A stretch of 55,062 nucleotides of DNA from Pseudomonas sp. GM21 (GTDB lineage Bacteria > Pseudomonadota > Gammaproteobacteria > Pseudomonadales > Pseudomonadaceae): positions 1 through 55,062 of the forward strand of contig NZ_AKJS01000113.1 in assembly GCF_000282215.1 (NCBI RefSeq), in the 5' to 3' direction. Positions 19,466 through 28,637 of this stretch are shown here, in pieces (the stretch's first letter is position 1; each line of letters starts with the position of its first letter). A program made the position numbers and the translations under genes. The notes under the pieces are model-generated. The model saw nothing but the letters and a program-made list of their open reading frames with translations. It ran no database searches and was not told where the DNA came from.

Positions 19466-20682
19466 TGACTGAAACCAATCCCCTCATTGCGCTAGCAGGT
19501 TATCTGCTGGCCATTTTGACCGCCGCCCTGCTGTTGCGCGCCGTGCCGAAAATCGCCCGTCAAATCGAACACTCCAGTGAAAGCCGTTATGCCAGCATTG
19601 ATGGGCTACGCGGTTATCTGGCGTTCGGAGTGTTCGTGCACCATGCGATCATTACCTTGATCTTCCTGCGCACAGGCGTGTTTGATTTTCCGCCGAGCAA
19701 TTTCTACTCTCAGCTCGGGCAAGGCAGTGTCGCGCTATTTTTCATGATTACCGGTTTCCTGTTTTGGAACCGACTGCTGACCCAGGGACGTCAGCACGAC
19801 TGGCTGGCCTTTGCCGTATCGCGATTGTTTCGCCTGTATCCGTTGTATTTGCCGCTGATGCTGATCGTGTTTGTCACGGTGTTCTACCTGCAGAACTGGG
19901 AGCTCAAGGACTCCTGGATTCAGTTATTTGGCCAGACTCTGGCCTGGCTGACCTTTGACCGACCAGACGTCAACCAGTACCACCAAACCGGCATGCTGAT
20001 CTCCAACGTCACCTGGACCTTGAGTTACGAGGTGTTTTTCTATCTGGCATTGCCCCTCGCCGGCATGGTGTTTATCTACCGGGGCAGCTGGCAGCAAACG
20101 GTGTTGTGCCTGATCGGCATCTACGGCTTGTATGAATTGATCGGCATGGAGCACTCGCTGAAAAAACACTTTCTGGCGAGCTTTCTCGGCGGCATCGGCG
20201 CTGCGTACTGGGTTCGCCGGCCGCAACTGGTGGCCTGGGGTCAGACTCGAATGGCGGGGATTATCGCGCTGCTGGCATTGGCCATTGCCTTCACGGCATT
20301 CAACCGTGCTTTCGCCCTGAGGCCATTGCTGCTCATGTCGTTGTTTTTCGTGATTGTTGCGTCCGGAAACACCCTGTTCGGCGCACTGAAACCACGCAGC
20401 ATCCGCTGGCTCGGCGAAATCAGCTACAGCACCTATTTGCTGCACGGCTTTGTGCTGTGGGTGTTCATCCAGCGCCTGCCGCTGGTGCTTGATCTAGACG
20501 TTAGTGACATCTGGACCTTTCTGCCGCTGATGGCCCTGTGCAGCTGTTTGCTGATCATCATCAGCAGCCTGACGTTCCTGTACATCGAGAAACCGGGAAT
20601 AACGGCGGGCAGAAAGGTCTTGCTGTGGCTGCGCCAAGGCAAAAAAGCCAACAAGAGCCTGGCAGAGGACATCGCTGGCTGA
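19465..20682 (+). CDS. Acyltransferase family 3 membrane protein
   Basis: A 405-aa inner-membrane protein of the acyltransferase-3 family (OafA-like), with about ten hydrophobic segments and the N-terminal SIDGLRGYLAFGVFVHHA motif, whose R/H residues are characteristic. The FRLYPLYLPL segment fits too. It shares a TGATG overlap with the ligase fusion, so it should be co-expressed and may O-acylate the LPS core or O antigen (inference). It ends 29 bp before the convergent wapR-like gene. Confidence 0.88.
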   Translation: MTETNPLIALAGYLLAILTAALLLRAVPKIARQIEHSSESRYASIDGLRGYLAFGVFVHHAIITLIFLRTGVFDFPPSNFYSQLGQGSVALFFMITGFLFWNRLLTQGRQHDWLAFAVSRLFRLYPLYLPLMLIVFVTVFYLQNWELKDSWIQLFGQTLAWLTFDRPDVNQYHQTGMLISNVTWTLSYEVFFYLALPLAGMVFIYRGSWQQTVLCLIGIYGLYELIGMEHSLKKHFLASFLGGIGAAYWVRRPQLVAWGQTRMAGIIALLALAIAFTAFNRAFALRPLLLMSLFFVIVASGNTLFGALKPRSIRWLGEISYSTYLLHGFVLWVFIQRLPLVLDLDVSDIWTFLPLMALCSCLLIIISSLTFLYIEKPGITAGRKVLLWLRQGKKANKSLAEDIAG

Positions 20683-20710
20683 AGCTGCTACACGACGCAT
20701 CGAAGCTGGA

Positions 20711-21595
20711 TCAGTCTTTTTCCAGCGGCGAGAAATACAGTCGACCGAGACCGCGCCAGGTCTTCTTGTTCCAGGCCCTGAACGGGATCTGCGCCAGCAG
20801 CTCACGGGCCAGCTTGCGATCACGGTTGGCGGTCTTGAGGAACATCGAGCTGAGGAACTTGTAGCGAACCTCGTCGTACAGTGGATGATCGCTGAACAGC
20901 GCGTAGGTACGCAGGATGCTGTCGATCATGAAGCGGTGGTTTTTGTAAGAGTTGGTGGCGTGTTTGCGATAGCGCGCCATCAGCACATTCAGGCCATCGA
21001 TAAAGTAACCCGCATGGGTCACCTTCAGTTCGATCAGCAAATCTTCCAGGCGAATATTCGGATCGAATCCGCCTACCTTGTCCAGCGCTTCCCGACGGAT
21101 CATCAGGGTCGGGGCGGGTGGATAGGGTTTACGCTCCAGAAACATGTCATCGAAGTCCAGACGACGAAACGGCACATCACGGCGCTGACGCTTCTCCGGG
21201 TACAGATTACCGTCGGCGTCGATCAGCTCGATATTGCCGGCACAGATACCCACCTCGGGCTTGCCATCCATGTGCGCCACCTGAGTGGCGATGCGCTCCG
21301 GCAGCATGATGTCATCAGAACCGAACGGCACGATCAGGCTACCGCTTGAGCGAGCAATGGCGCCGTTGAGGGTGTTGGTCAGACCCTGATTCTGCTGAAC
21401 CCGAAAATCGAATCCATATTGCGCCTGCAGCACCTTGATGCGTTCAACGCTGTCGTCTTTGGAACCGTCGTCCACCACCAACAATTCGATGTTCTTATAA
21501 GTCTGATTGAGGACGCTGAGAATGCTTTCCTCGATGTAGCGAGCGTGGTTGTACGACGCGATGATGACCGTGACGAGAGGTTGCGCGGCGCTCAT
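20711..21595 (-). CDS. wapR: Family 2 glycosyltransferase, WapR-like rhamnosyltransferase
   Basis: A 294-aa GT-A glycosyltransferase. Motifs: VTVIIASYNHARYIEESILSV, VVDDGSKDDS and the DxD-type metal site GSDDIML, followed by KVGGFDPNIRLEDL. In PAO1 the gene in this position, wapR, adds the L-rhamnose that serves as the O-antigen attachment site; the assignment to WapR rests on synteny and family. Its last three codons overlap nothing, and the ATG at 21595 overlaps the end of the next gene upstream (ssg-like). Confidence 0.82.
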   Translation of the reverse strand: MSAAQPLVTVIIASYNHARYIEESILSVLNQTYKNIELLVVDDGSKDDSVERIKVLQAQYGFDFRVQQNQGLTNTLNGAIARSSGSLIVPFGSDDIMLPERIATQVAHMDGKPEVGICAGNIELIDADGNLYPEKRQRRDVPFRRLDFDDMFLERKPYPPAPTLMIRREALDKVGGFDPNIRLEDLLIELKVTHAGYFIDGLNVLMARYRKHATNSYKNHRFMIDSILRTYALFSDHPLYDEVRYKFLSSMFLKTANRDRKLARELLAQIPFRAWNKKTWRGLGRLYFSPLEKD

Positions 21596-22746
21596 GGGTG
21601 TTCCTTGCGGGCCTGTTCCAGGCCGGAATCGATCAGGTTCAGGTATTCCTGACGGAACACCTCAATGTCATGTTGTTCCTGCAGATAACGATAGGCCTGC
21701 TCACCCTTGGCCTTGAGTTCGTCATCCGACAGGCCGAGGTAATTATCCAGCGCTGCGACCAGGCTCGGCACATCCTTGGGTGTAATCGCCAGCCCGCCCG
21801 CTCCTTCAATCAGCGGCAGCATGGCGGGCACGTTGGAGGCGATCACCGGCAGATGCCCGCTCATGCCTTCGAGCAGCGCCAGCCCGAGACCTTCAGCCAG
21901 GGACGGCATGGTCCAGATGTCGAAGGCACGAATGTACTGCAAGGCGATTTCCCTGAAGCCCAGAAGGTGTGCGCGTCCGCTCAGGCCCAGGCGTTCGATC
22001 TCGGCGTTCAGGCGCGACTCTTCGCGGCCGGCACCAATGATCGCCAATTGGGTGTGCGGGTACTTGTCCTTGAGCGCAGCAAACGCCTGCAACAGGTAGG
22101 TATGACCCTTGACCGGCACAAGACGCCCCAGAGCGCCAATCAAGCGCACCGACGGATCGATACCCAACAACTCACGGGCACGCTCGCGGCTGTGCTGCAA
22201 ACCTTCGGCCTGTTCGATGTCGATGGCGTTAGTGATTGCGTAGGTATTCTGATCGGTAAAACCGCAGTCGCAGTCCAACAGATACTGTTTAACGGCCGGC
22301 GACACGCCGACAAAACGCCAGTGTCGATCGATCAGACGCTGGGTCTGGCGGCGCCGGTAAAACCGGTCGTACTCACCGAAACCGTGGGAAATACCGATGC
22401 ACAGTGGCACTTTCAACCAGCGGTTAAGCGCCAGCATCATGTTCACGGGTTTGAAGCGGTTACAGATCACCACGTCGAATTTTTCCGCGCGGCAAAACTT
22501 GTACAGCGTCCACATCGCCCGCAAGCGCATGCCTTTGAGGGATTTGTCGGAAAACTCGAAATACACCGAACGGTCGGCCCGGCTTATAGCCTCACCCGGC
22601 CCCGGCTTGCCACGCAGGAACGCCGCCGTCACTTCGAAGCGATCACTGGGCAGCGCCTTGACGATCTGCTCTGCGAGGTCGGCAAAATCATGGGCTTTGA
22701 CGTTGTAGTCAGGCTGCAATTGCAGAACCTTTAGCCGCTGGCTCAT
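21592..22746 (-). CDS. ssg: Family 4 glycosyltransferase, Ssg-like
   Basis: A 384-aa GT-B glycosyltransferase. The C-terminal donor-binding half has GALGRLVPVKGHTYLLQAF and the E-x7-E type motif in PSLAEGLGLALLEGMSG. It starts at the ATG 22746 (MSQRLKVLQLQ), with GGGGAGAG just upstream and a 4-base overlap with the dnpA stop. In PAO1 the gene here is ssg, needed for core and cell-surface sugar synthesis and for phage and solvent phenotypes. The exact acceptor is not deducible. Confidence 0.82.
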   Translation of the reverse strand: MSQRLKVLQLQPDYNVKAHDFADLAEQIVKALPSDRFEVTAAFLRGKPGPGEAISRADRSVYFEFSDKSLKGMRLRAMWTLYKFCRAEKFDVVICNRFKPVNMMLALNRWLKVPLCIGISHGFGEYDRFYRRRQTQRLIDRHWRFVGVSPAVKQYLLDCDCGFTDQNTYAITNAIDIEQAEGLQHSRERARELLGIDPSVRLIGALGRLVPVKGHTYLLQAFAALKDKYPHTQLAIIGAGREESRLNAEIERLGLSGRAHLLGFREIALQYIRAFDIWTMPSLAEGLGLALLEGMSGHLPVIASNVPAMLPLIEGAGGLAITPKDVPSLVAALDNYLGLSDDELKAKGEQAYRYLQEQHDIEVFRQEYLNLIDSGLEQARKEHP

Positions 22747-24185
22747 AACTCTCCCCGCTGAGAAGCGTTGATTGGTGTGTGCTTGAGTATCCACAAAAGC
22801 TCGTGACGCCGAACGGCCTTGCGAAAGAATTCGTTCTCGCCGTAGGCCGGCGGCTTGCGCCTGGCTAACAGCCGCTGGATGACCCGGCGCAGGCGTCGCT
22901 TGACCGGCATCGAGGGTTGCAGGTCATGCATCATGCCCAGCGCCATGGCTTTGTCGCGCTGAAGTTCCAGCGACAGCGGCAGGCAGCAAGGCTGCATCGG
23001 CGTCGCCGCGTCGAACGCTGGCGGCAATGCAATGCCATGCCCCGCATCGCCCATTGGCCAGCGGTCGTTGTCGTGCAGATGGTTGGCGTAGCCGAGCAGT
23101 GTGGTCGGTTGCCATTCCAGGCCTTTCAAGGCTTCGAGAACCGCTTGTTGAGCACACATATGATCGGGATGCGGATCGAGGGTCGGGTGCGGCAATACGA
23201 TTACTTCGGGGCGCGCGCGCAGCAGTACTGCACGCAGATCGGCCAGTAAATTGTTCCAGGTGGGTGCACCGTCAGCATCGCCCGGCAAGGCAAACGGGTT
23301 CAACTGGCGAAACAGGCGAGTGTCGCTCAAATCCGCTTCCCGCGAAGCGACCGGTTGCGCCGGCGCGGCCTGCATTGCCGCCAGTTGCAGACAGAAGTAA
23401 CCCAGCTGCACGCAATGAGCCTCCGGCACGCCGGCCCAACGCGGCACCGCGATGCTGTCCCACGCGCGCAAACGGCCCTTGAGCCGCGACGCTTCGACCT
23501 TGTTCAAGCCGATCTGTTGGTAGTGTTCGGCTTCGATTTCACCGGCCGTCAGTGTGACGATCCAGGCTTCGTCGGCCTGACTGTACAACCCATAGGCAGC
23601 CAGTTCAGCGTCATCGGCGTGGGGTGCGATCACCATCACCCGTTGCCGGCGGAAGTCGGGTTGCTCCAGCGCCCACAACACCGGCTCGCCGAGCAAGCGG
23701 CAGTAGCGTCCACACAGTCGCAACTCACCACGCGAAAGCACTTGCGCCTGACCACTGAGGTTCAGGTAACGCAGGCCATTGACGCCGCGCTCAAACGTCA
23801 GTCGGTCCGGGTTATCACCACCCGACAGCTCCACCACCGGGTCGATAAAGCGCCCCAGCCAGGTGCTTTTCACCCGTAGCGCCAACACCAGCGTGGCGTC
23901 GTCGACCAGCATCACGCCTTCGTCCAGGCGCAAGCGCTCGCCGTCCAGATGCACCTTGGGCTGCGGGGTGTAGGGCGGGAAGCTGTATAGGTAGTCGTCT
24001 TTGGGGGAGTAAAACAGGTGGTCGGCGAACCAGGCCTCGTGGGCAATCCAGCCCAGCACCGCCAACACCAGTGGCAACCACCAGGCCACCAGCACGCCGA
24101 TAGCAATCAACAGCATCAACGCGATCAACAGGCTGATGCGTTTGTTGCGCCGATGGCGCTTGAGCAGTTGCTGTTTGCGGCTCAT
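22743..24185 (-). CDS. dnpA: PIG-L family de-N-acetylase, DnpA-like
   Basis: A 480-aa protein. An N-terminal basic patch and one or two membrane helices (about residues 15-50) precede an uncharacterised beta-rich segment. The PIG-L/LmbE deacetylase domain then has APHADDAELA (AHxDDAE zinc site) and HPTLDPHPDHM with the matching histidines. In PAO1 the homolog, dnpA, is reported to affect antibiotic persistence. The start is placed at the ATG 24185 (MSRKQQLLKRHRRNKR), 8 bp after the upstream gene's stop; upstream codons in frame overlap that gene. Substrate is probably an N-acetylated LPS or glycan sugar (inference). Confidence 0.87.
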   Translation of the reverse strand: MSRKQQLLKRHRRNKRISLLIALMLLIAIGVLVAWWLPLVLAVLGWIAHEAWFADHLFYSPKDDYLYSFPPYTPQPKVHLDGERLRLDEGVMLVDDATLVLALRVKSTWLGRFIDPVVELSGGDNPDRLTFERGVNGLRYLNLSGQAQVLSRGELRLCGRYCRLLGEPVLWALEQPDFRRQRVMVIAPHADDAELAAYGLYSQADEAWIVTLTAGEIEAEHYQQIGLNKVEASRLKGRLRAWDSIAVPRWAGVPEAHCVQLGYFCLQLAAMQAAPAQPVASREADLSDTRLFRQLNPFALPGDADGAPTWNNLLADLRAVLLRARPEVIVLPHPTLDPHPDHMCAQQAVLEALKGLEWQPTTLLGYANHLHDNDRWPMGDAGHGIALPPAFDAATPMQPCCLPLSLELQRDKAMALGMMHDLQPSMPVKRRLRRVIQRLLARRKPPAYGENEFFRKAVRRHELLWILKHTPINASQRGEL

Positions 24186-24193
24186 GGGTTCAC

Positions 24194-25090
24194 TCACACG
24201 GTAAAAACCGGCACAGGGTTGCACCAGCGGCCCTTGTATTCCCGGTCGGCACGACCGAAAGAAAACCGCAAAGGCTTGTCCAGGGCGCGCGCGTGCTCCC
24301 AGGCACTTTGGGTGTTTAGAAAACTCAGCACGCTGCCGGGGCTGAACTCACGGGTTTCGGGATCGACGCCACCGTTGATGTACTCGACGCTGATCCACTC
24401 CGGCGCTTCGACGCGGTACACCAGTTGAATGGCGATCGGGGCATCGTTGAGGAAAATCACCGAGCCGATCAGCAAGTCGCGCAGCAGCTCGATCACCTCA
24501 CCCATGCGCTCGGCACCCGTGGCCGGAAAGCCCCAACGGCGCTGGAACAGGTCGCAATAAATCGCCGCCAGCTCAGTACTGGAAAACTCGGCCACCGGAC
24601 GCACAACACCACCGGCTTCTTCCAGCAGACGCAATTCACGGCGCTGGTTGTAGCGGAATTTTTTCGACAGTTCTTCGGGCGTGCGCGCCATGGCCAGTTG
24701 TTCGGCCTGCAGCTTGATATCGGTGAATCGGCCTTCGCTAAGCGCCGACAAATAACGTCCGCGATGGCGCAGCGCTGCTTGTGCATCGGCGGCAGCTGGC
24801 AGGATCACCTCGGCATTGCCGAGGTCGAACAGGCCTTTTTTACCACGGCGCTTGAGCACGTCCTTGGACAGCGCCAGGTCGCGCCCCCAGGTCGGGATGG
24901 CGGCTTTCACTTCACCGTTCTGCTCCCAGGCCAGGTAACGCACCGGGATCTCGGCCAACTGCGCCAGGCGCTCGACCACCATGGGATGCGTCGCAACACT
25001 ACCGCCAAATCGCTGCCAGGCCTGTGCATAAGTCGAGGCGTCGACCAGCGTCCAGCCACGTTCGCGCCAGCCTTGAAATCGGTTGAGCAT
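24194..25090 (-). CDS. mig-14: Mig-14 family protein (GNAT-like)
   Basis: A 298-aa protein resembling Mig-14, a GNAT/FemAB-like acyltransferase-fold protein associated with resistance to antimicrobial peptides in Salmonella and Pseudomonas. Segments FRYNQRRELRLLEEAGG and YINGGVDPETREFSPGSVLSFLN look like the acetyl-CoA-binding core (the latter analogous to FemAB/BioF2-like motifs). There is no signal peptide. It sits between wapH and dnpA with overlapping ends: its ATG at 25090 is the terminal base of wapH. The enzymatic reaction is unknown. Confidence 0.82.
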   Translation of the reverse strand: MLNRFQGWRERGWTLVDASTYAQAWQRFGGSVATHPMVVERLAQLAEIPVRYLAWEQNGEVKAAIPTWGRDLALSKDVLKRRGKKGLFDLGNAEVILPAAADAQAALRHRGRYLSALSEGRFTDIKLQAEQLAMARTPEELSKKFRYNQRRELRLLEEAGGVVRPVAEFSSTELAAIYCDLFQRRWGFPATGAERMGEVIELLRDLLIGSVIFLNDAPIAIQLVYRVEAPEWISVEYINGGVDPETREFSPGSVLSFLNTQSAWEHARALDKPLRFSFGRADREYKGRWCNPVPVFTV

Positions 25091-26220
25091 CAGCCCCTCG
25101 GTGCCAGTTCTGTAACGTGTGGCAAATGCCAGAAAGCATCGCGCACGGCGCGGTCGGAGAAATGCTCACGCAAACGGTCAAGCATCATCTCGGCGCATTG
25201 ATGACGTTGCTGATCGTCCATTGCGGCCAGATGTTGCAGTCCTTGAGCCAGACGTTCGGCATCGCCCAACGGGAACAGGATGCCGACCCCTTCAACGACT
25301 TCCCTCGCACCACCGCAAGCCGTCGCGAGCAACGGCACGCCAGCGGCCATGGCTTCCAGCAGCACCATGCCGAAAGGTTCGTGATCGGAACTCAAGGCAA
25401 ACACATTGAAGGCACGGAAGTAACGACGGGCATCCGGCACCTGGCCGAGAAACAGCACCCGGTCCCCAATGCCCAGTTCGCGTGCCAGTTCCTTGAGGTC
25501 CTGTTCCAGCCGACCGCTACCGAGAATCACCAGTTGGCTGTTGGCCGGCAGTTGCGGCAATGCCAGGGCAAAACCGTGCAGCAGCGTGGTCTGGTCTTTG
25601 TCCGGATGCAACCGCCCGACGTTGCCGACAATCCAGGCATCCGCTGACAGACCCAGGGTTTCCCGGGCCTCCCGAGCCGAAACCTGACTGGTCTGCATGG
25701 CCGGCACATCGATTCGGTTATAGAGCGTCTGAATCCGCCCGACCGGCCATTTCGGCAGGCAACTGCGCATGTCGTCACGCACCGCATCGGAGACCCCGAG
25801 CAGACTCAGACGCTTGCGGAAAATATGGGCGAACAGTTTGCGGGTGCCGCGTTTGTAATCGCCAAAGGCATGATGCACGCCAATGACCGGCAGCGACGTA
25901 CCGAGCAAGGCGATGTAGATCGGCTTGAAACGGTGGGCAATGCAGAAACTGAAGTTGCGCGAGGCAGCGATCTTGCGCAGATCGCCGATGGCGCCCAGCT
26001 TCAGGCCACGAATGGCCTTGGAGCTGTATTCCATGAACAGCACTTCATCGGAAGCGCAGCCCGCAGCGACGTCGCTATCGGCGGCCCCGGTCAGAAAGAC
26101 CGTGGTCACTCGATTGCCAGTCCCCGCGAACAGGCTGGCGTACTGCCGGGCACAGTCCAGAAACGGGCCGTCATAGCCGTGACAGAACTGCAGCACATGG
26201 CGTTCAGCCGAGCGAGTCAT
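25090..26220 (-). CDS. wapH: Family 4 glycosyltransferase, WapH-like
   Basis: A 376-aa GT-B glycosyltransferase with GNVGRLHPDKDQTTLLHGF in the donor half and the EPFGMVLLEAMAAGVPLLAT motif (E-x7-E retaining type). WapH in PAO1 adds a glucose to the outer core. The N-terminal half has HHAFGDYKRGTRKLF. It overlaps the 3' end of the carbamoyltransferase by 17 bp, and its own end touches mig-14. The sugar is inferred only from synteny. Confidence 0.83.
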   Translation of the reverse strand: MTRSAERHVLQFCHGYDGPFLDCARQYASLFAGTGNRVTTVFLTGAADSDVAAGCASDEVLFMEYSSKAIRGLKLGAIGDLRKIAASRNFSFCIAHRFKPIYIALLGTSLPVIGVHHAFGDYKRGTRKLFAHIFRKRLSLLGVSDAVRDDMRSCLPKWPVGRIQTLYNRIDVPAMQTSQVSAREARETLGLSADAWIVGNVGRLHPDKDQTTLLHGFALALPQLPANSQLVILGSGRLEQDLKELARELGIGDRVLFLGQVPDARRYFRAFNVFALSSDHEPFGMVLLEAMAAGVPLLATACGGAREVVEGVGILFPLGDAERLAQGLQHLAAMDDQQRHQCAEMMLDRLREHFSDRAVRDAFWHLPHVTELAPRG

Positions 26221-27961
26221 AAGCGTTGGCGCCCTCTTTAACCACCAGGATGTCTTCCATGATCAAGTACTGTAGATCGGAACCGAAGAACATGTTCAGG
26301 GCATCGGTAGGCGAGCAGATCATCGGCTCGCCACGACGGTTCAGCGAGGTGTTCAGCGACACGCCATTGCCAGTCAGCACTTCCAGCGCCTTCATCATGT
26401 CGTAGTAGCGCGGGTTGTACTCGCGCTTGAGCACCTGGGCCCGGGACGTACCGTCTTCGTGGACGACTTCCGGTACGCGGGTTTTCCACTCTTCAGCCAC
26501 TTCAAAGGTGAAGGTCATGAACGGCGCCGGGTGATCGATCTTGATCATCTGCGGAGCAACGGTGTCGAGCATCGACGGGCAGAAAGGCCTCCAGCGCTCG
26601 CGGAACTTGATCTGGTGGTTGATGCGGTCAGCCACGCCGACAGCGCTCGGGCAACCGATGATCGAACGACCACCCAAGGCACGCGGACCGAACTCCATGC
26701 GCCCCTGGAACCAGGCTACGGGGTTACCGTCGACCATGATCTTGGCGATGTTTTCCGGCATGTTGTCGAGCTTGCGCCAGACCGGTTTGCTCGGGTGACG
26801 GGCGCAGGCTGCGAGCACGTCTTCGTTGGTGTACGAAGGGCCGAGGTAGACGTGTTCCATCTTCTCGACCGGCACGCCACGAGCGTTAGACACATACGCC
26901 GCTGCGCCGACCGCCGTGCCGGCATCGCCGGACGCGGGCTGCACGAACAGCTCCTTGACGTCATCGCGGGCGATGATTTTCTGGTTCAGCTTGACGTTCA
27001 ACGCACAGCCGCCGGCGTAAGCCAGTTTGCCGGTTTCCTTGAGCACGTCGCCCAGGTAGTAGTCGATCATCTGCAGCGAAATCTTTTCGAACAGCGCCTG
27101 AATGCTCGCGGCGTAGTGGATGTAGGGTTCGTCGGCGATATCACCTTCGCGCTTCGGACCCAGCCACTCGATCAGCTTCGGCGAGAAGTAGTAACCCTTG
27201 CCCTTCTCTTTGTAACGACGCAGGCCGATGACGTTGGCGTATTCGGTGTTGATCACCAGTTCGCCGTTTTCGAACGAAGCCAGGCGTGAGAAATCGTATT
27301 TGCTGGCGTCGCCGTACGGCGCCATGCCCATGACCTTGAATTCGCCGTCGAGCATATCGAAACCGAGGAACTCGGTGATCGCGCCATACAGGCCGCCGAG
27401 GGAGTCCGGATCGAAGAATTCCTTGATCTTGTGGATCTTGCCGTTTTCGCCGTAACCGAAGAAGGTCGTGGCGTACTCACCCTTGCCGTCGATCCCCAGG
27501 ATCGCGGTTTTTTCTTTGAAACCGGAACAGTGGTAAGCACTGGAGGCGTGGGCCAGGTGGTGCTCGACGGGTTCGATCTTGATTTTCTTCGGATCGAAGC
27601 CCAGTTGCTCGAGGCACCAGACAATTTTGTTGCGATAGCGCTTGTAGCGACGGTTGCCCATCAGGATCGCGTCGAGGGCGCGGTCCGGGGCGTACCAGTA
27701 ACGCTTGGCGTACTGCCAGCGAGCCTTGCCGAACAGGCTGATCGGGGCGAATGGAATCGCAACCACGTCAACGTCGGATGGCTTGATACCCGCCTGCTCC
27801 AGGCAGAACTTCGCCGACTCGTAAGGCATGCGGTTCTTTGCATGTTTATCGCGCACAAAGCGCTCTTCCTCAGCCGCCGCGACCAGCTTGCCGTCGATGT
27901 ACAAGGCTGCTGAAGGATCATGGCTAAGGGCGCCGGACAGGCCAAGAATCGTCAATGCCAC
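26204..27961 (-). CDS. wapO: Carbamoyltransferase of LPS core (WapO-like)
   Basis: A 585-aa cytoplasmic carbamoyltransferase of the NodU/CmcH family. The Kae1/HypF-like N-terminal fold contributes HHLAHASSAYHCSG and GIDGKGEY metal and nucleotide contacts; the C-terminal domain has WFQGRMEFGPRALGGRSI. In P. aeruginosa the homolog (PA5005) carbamoylates the inner-core heptose. It begins the second sub-operon of the core locus (27961 down to 20711). The start is the first ATG, with the 171-bp region upstream containing heptamer repeats rather than a clear ribosome site. Confidence 0.9.
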   Translation of the reverse strand: MALTILGLSGALSHDPSAALYIDGKLVAAAEEERFVRDKHAKNRMPYESAKFCLEQAGIKPSDVDVVAIPFAPISLFGKARWQYAKRYWYAPDRALDAILMGNRRYKRYRNKIVWCLEQLGFDPKKIKIEPVEHHLAHASSAYHCSGFKEKTAILGIDGKGEYATTFFGYGENGKIHKIKEFFDPDSLGGLYGAITEFLGFDMLDGEFKVMGMAPYGDASKYDFSRLASFENGELVINTEYANVIGLRRYKEKGKGYYFSPKLIEWLGPKREGDIADEPYIHYAASIQALFEKISLQMIDYYLGDVLKETGKLAYAGGCALNVKLNQKIIARDDVKELFVQPASGDAGTAVGAAAYVSNARGVPVEKMEHVYLGPSYTNEDVLAACARHPSKPVWRKLDNMPENIAKIMVDGNPVAWFQGRMEFGPRALGGRSIIGCPSAVGVADRINHQIKFRERWRPFCPSMLDTVAPQMIKIDHPAPFMTFTFEVAEEWKTRVPEVVHEDGTSRAQVLKREYNPRYYDMMKALEVLTGNGVSLNTSLNRRGEPMICSPTDALNMFFGSDLQYLIMEDILVVKEGANAYDSLG

Positions 27962-28069
27962 AGGGGTCTAGCCTCTTTAGTCTGCATGCAGGCGACAAGC
28001 GCCTCAAAAATTAATGTGCCCTCGCAAGCAGCGAGAGACAGCTAAAGGGCGGGATTATAGCGTAAAAGC

Positions 28070-28101
28070 AGCGGCAAGCCTCTAGCGTCAAGCGGCAAGC
28101 T
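28070..28101. repeat. Short heptamer-type repeat (GCGGCAAGC units)
   Basis: AGCGGCAAGCCTC and AAGCGGCAAGCTC are two direct copies of the same GGCAAGC unit that makes up the longer hairpins at 4319 and 48979. Here they occur without the inverted partner, so this is probably a decayed or partial copy. It lies in the leader region of the carbamoyltransferase. Confidence 0.45.
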
Positions 28102-28133
28102 CACGCGTTGACAGTAGAAAGACCTCGACATAG

Positions 28134-28469
28134 TTACCTGCGGCCTAACTGACCATAAATACTGAGATTGCCTTCGGTGGTCTGCCGGTAAAGGGTATAG
28201 GGCAGGCAAACCGTGTCGAGGGCACCGGACAAGGCCAGGTCCATCAGTACAAAGGATGCGAGGTAACCTCCCGGATCAGGCGGGGCATTCAAGTAGCAGA
28301 AATCGTAGGCCAGGCCGCTGTAAATGCGCGGGATGGACTGGCAGTAGGTTTTTTGTTTTCTGAGACGGCGCGCTGCGTCTTCGTCAGATTGCAGCACCGT
28401 GGCAGCGGTGCCGCAACCAGCGAGCGCGAGTGAGATGGCGCTGATCGCAATAGCTGTTTTTAACGACAA
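28134..28469 (-). CDS. YceK/YidQ-like small lipoprotein
   Basis: A 111-aa lipoprotein. The best start is a TTG at 28469, because GGAGGG is 5 nt upstream and it gives a proper signal peptide, MSLKTAIAISAISLALAGC, with lipobox LAGC. An ATG at 28529 would bury that signal. The remainder has RIYSGLAYDFCYLNAPPDP and DLALSGALDTVCLPYTLYRQ, resembling the YceK/YidQ family (DUF1375): outer-membrane lipoproteins of unknown function. It sits as a single gene between the core kinase operon and the carbamoyltransferase operon, flanked by repeats, and looks like an insertion relative to PAO1. Confidence 0.8.
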   Translation of the reverse strand: MSLKTAIAISAISLALAGCGTAATVLQSDEDAARRLRKQKTYCQSIPRIYSGLAYDFCYLNAPPDPGGYLASFVLMDLALSGALDTVCLPYTLYRQTTEGNLSIYGQLGRR

Positions 28470-28594
28470 AATCTGCCCTCCATGAACGTCAGGCAAACTA
28501 GCATCGTGGCTAGTCAGGGCACAGTTCATGGGTTCAGCGGATCATGTAGGACGATTCTAAAAAACTTGTCCTCTAGATCCAGGGCGGCTGATCT

Positions 28595-28626
28595 GGCCTC
28601 ATCGCGAGCAGGCTCGCGATAAGGCC
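28595..28626. repeat. REP hairpin
   Basis: GGCCT, ATCGCGAG, a CAGG loop, CTCGCGAT and AGGCC form a near-perfect stem-loop. The CGCGAGCAGGCTCGCG core is the common P. fluorescens REP unit. It lies 11 nt after the stop codon of the tandem kinase gene, where it may act as a terminator or transcript-protecting hairpin. Confidence 0.8.
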
Positions 28627-28637
28627 GAAGGTCCGAA

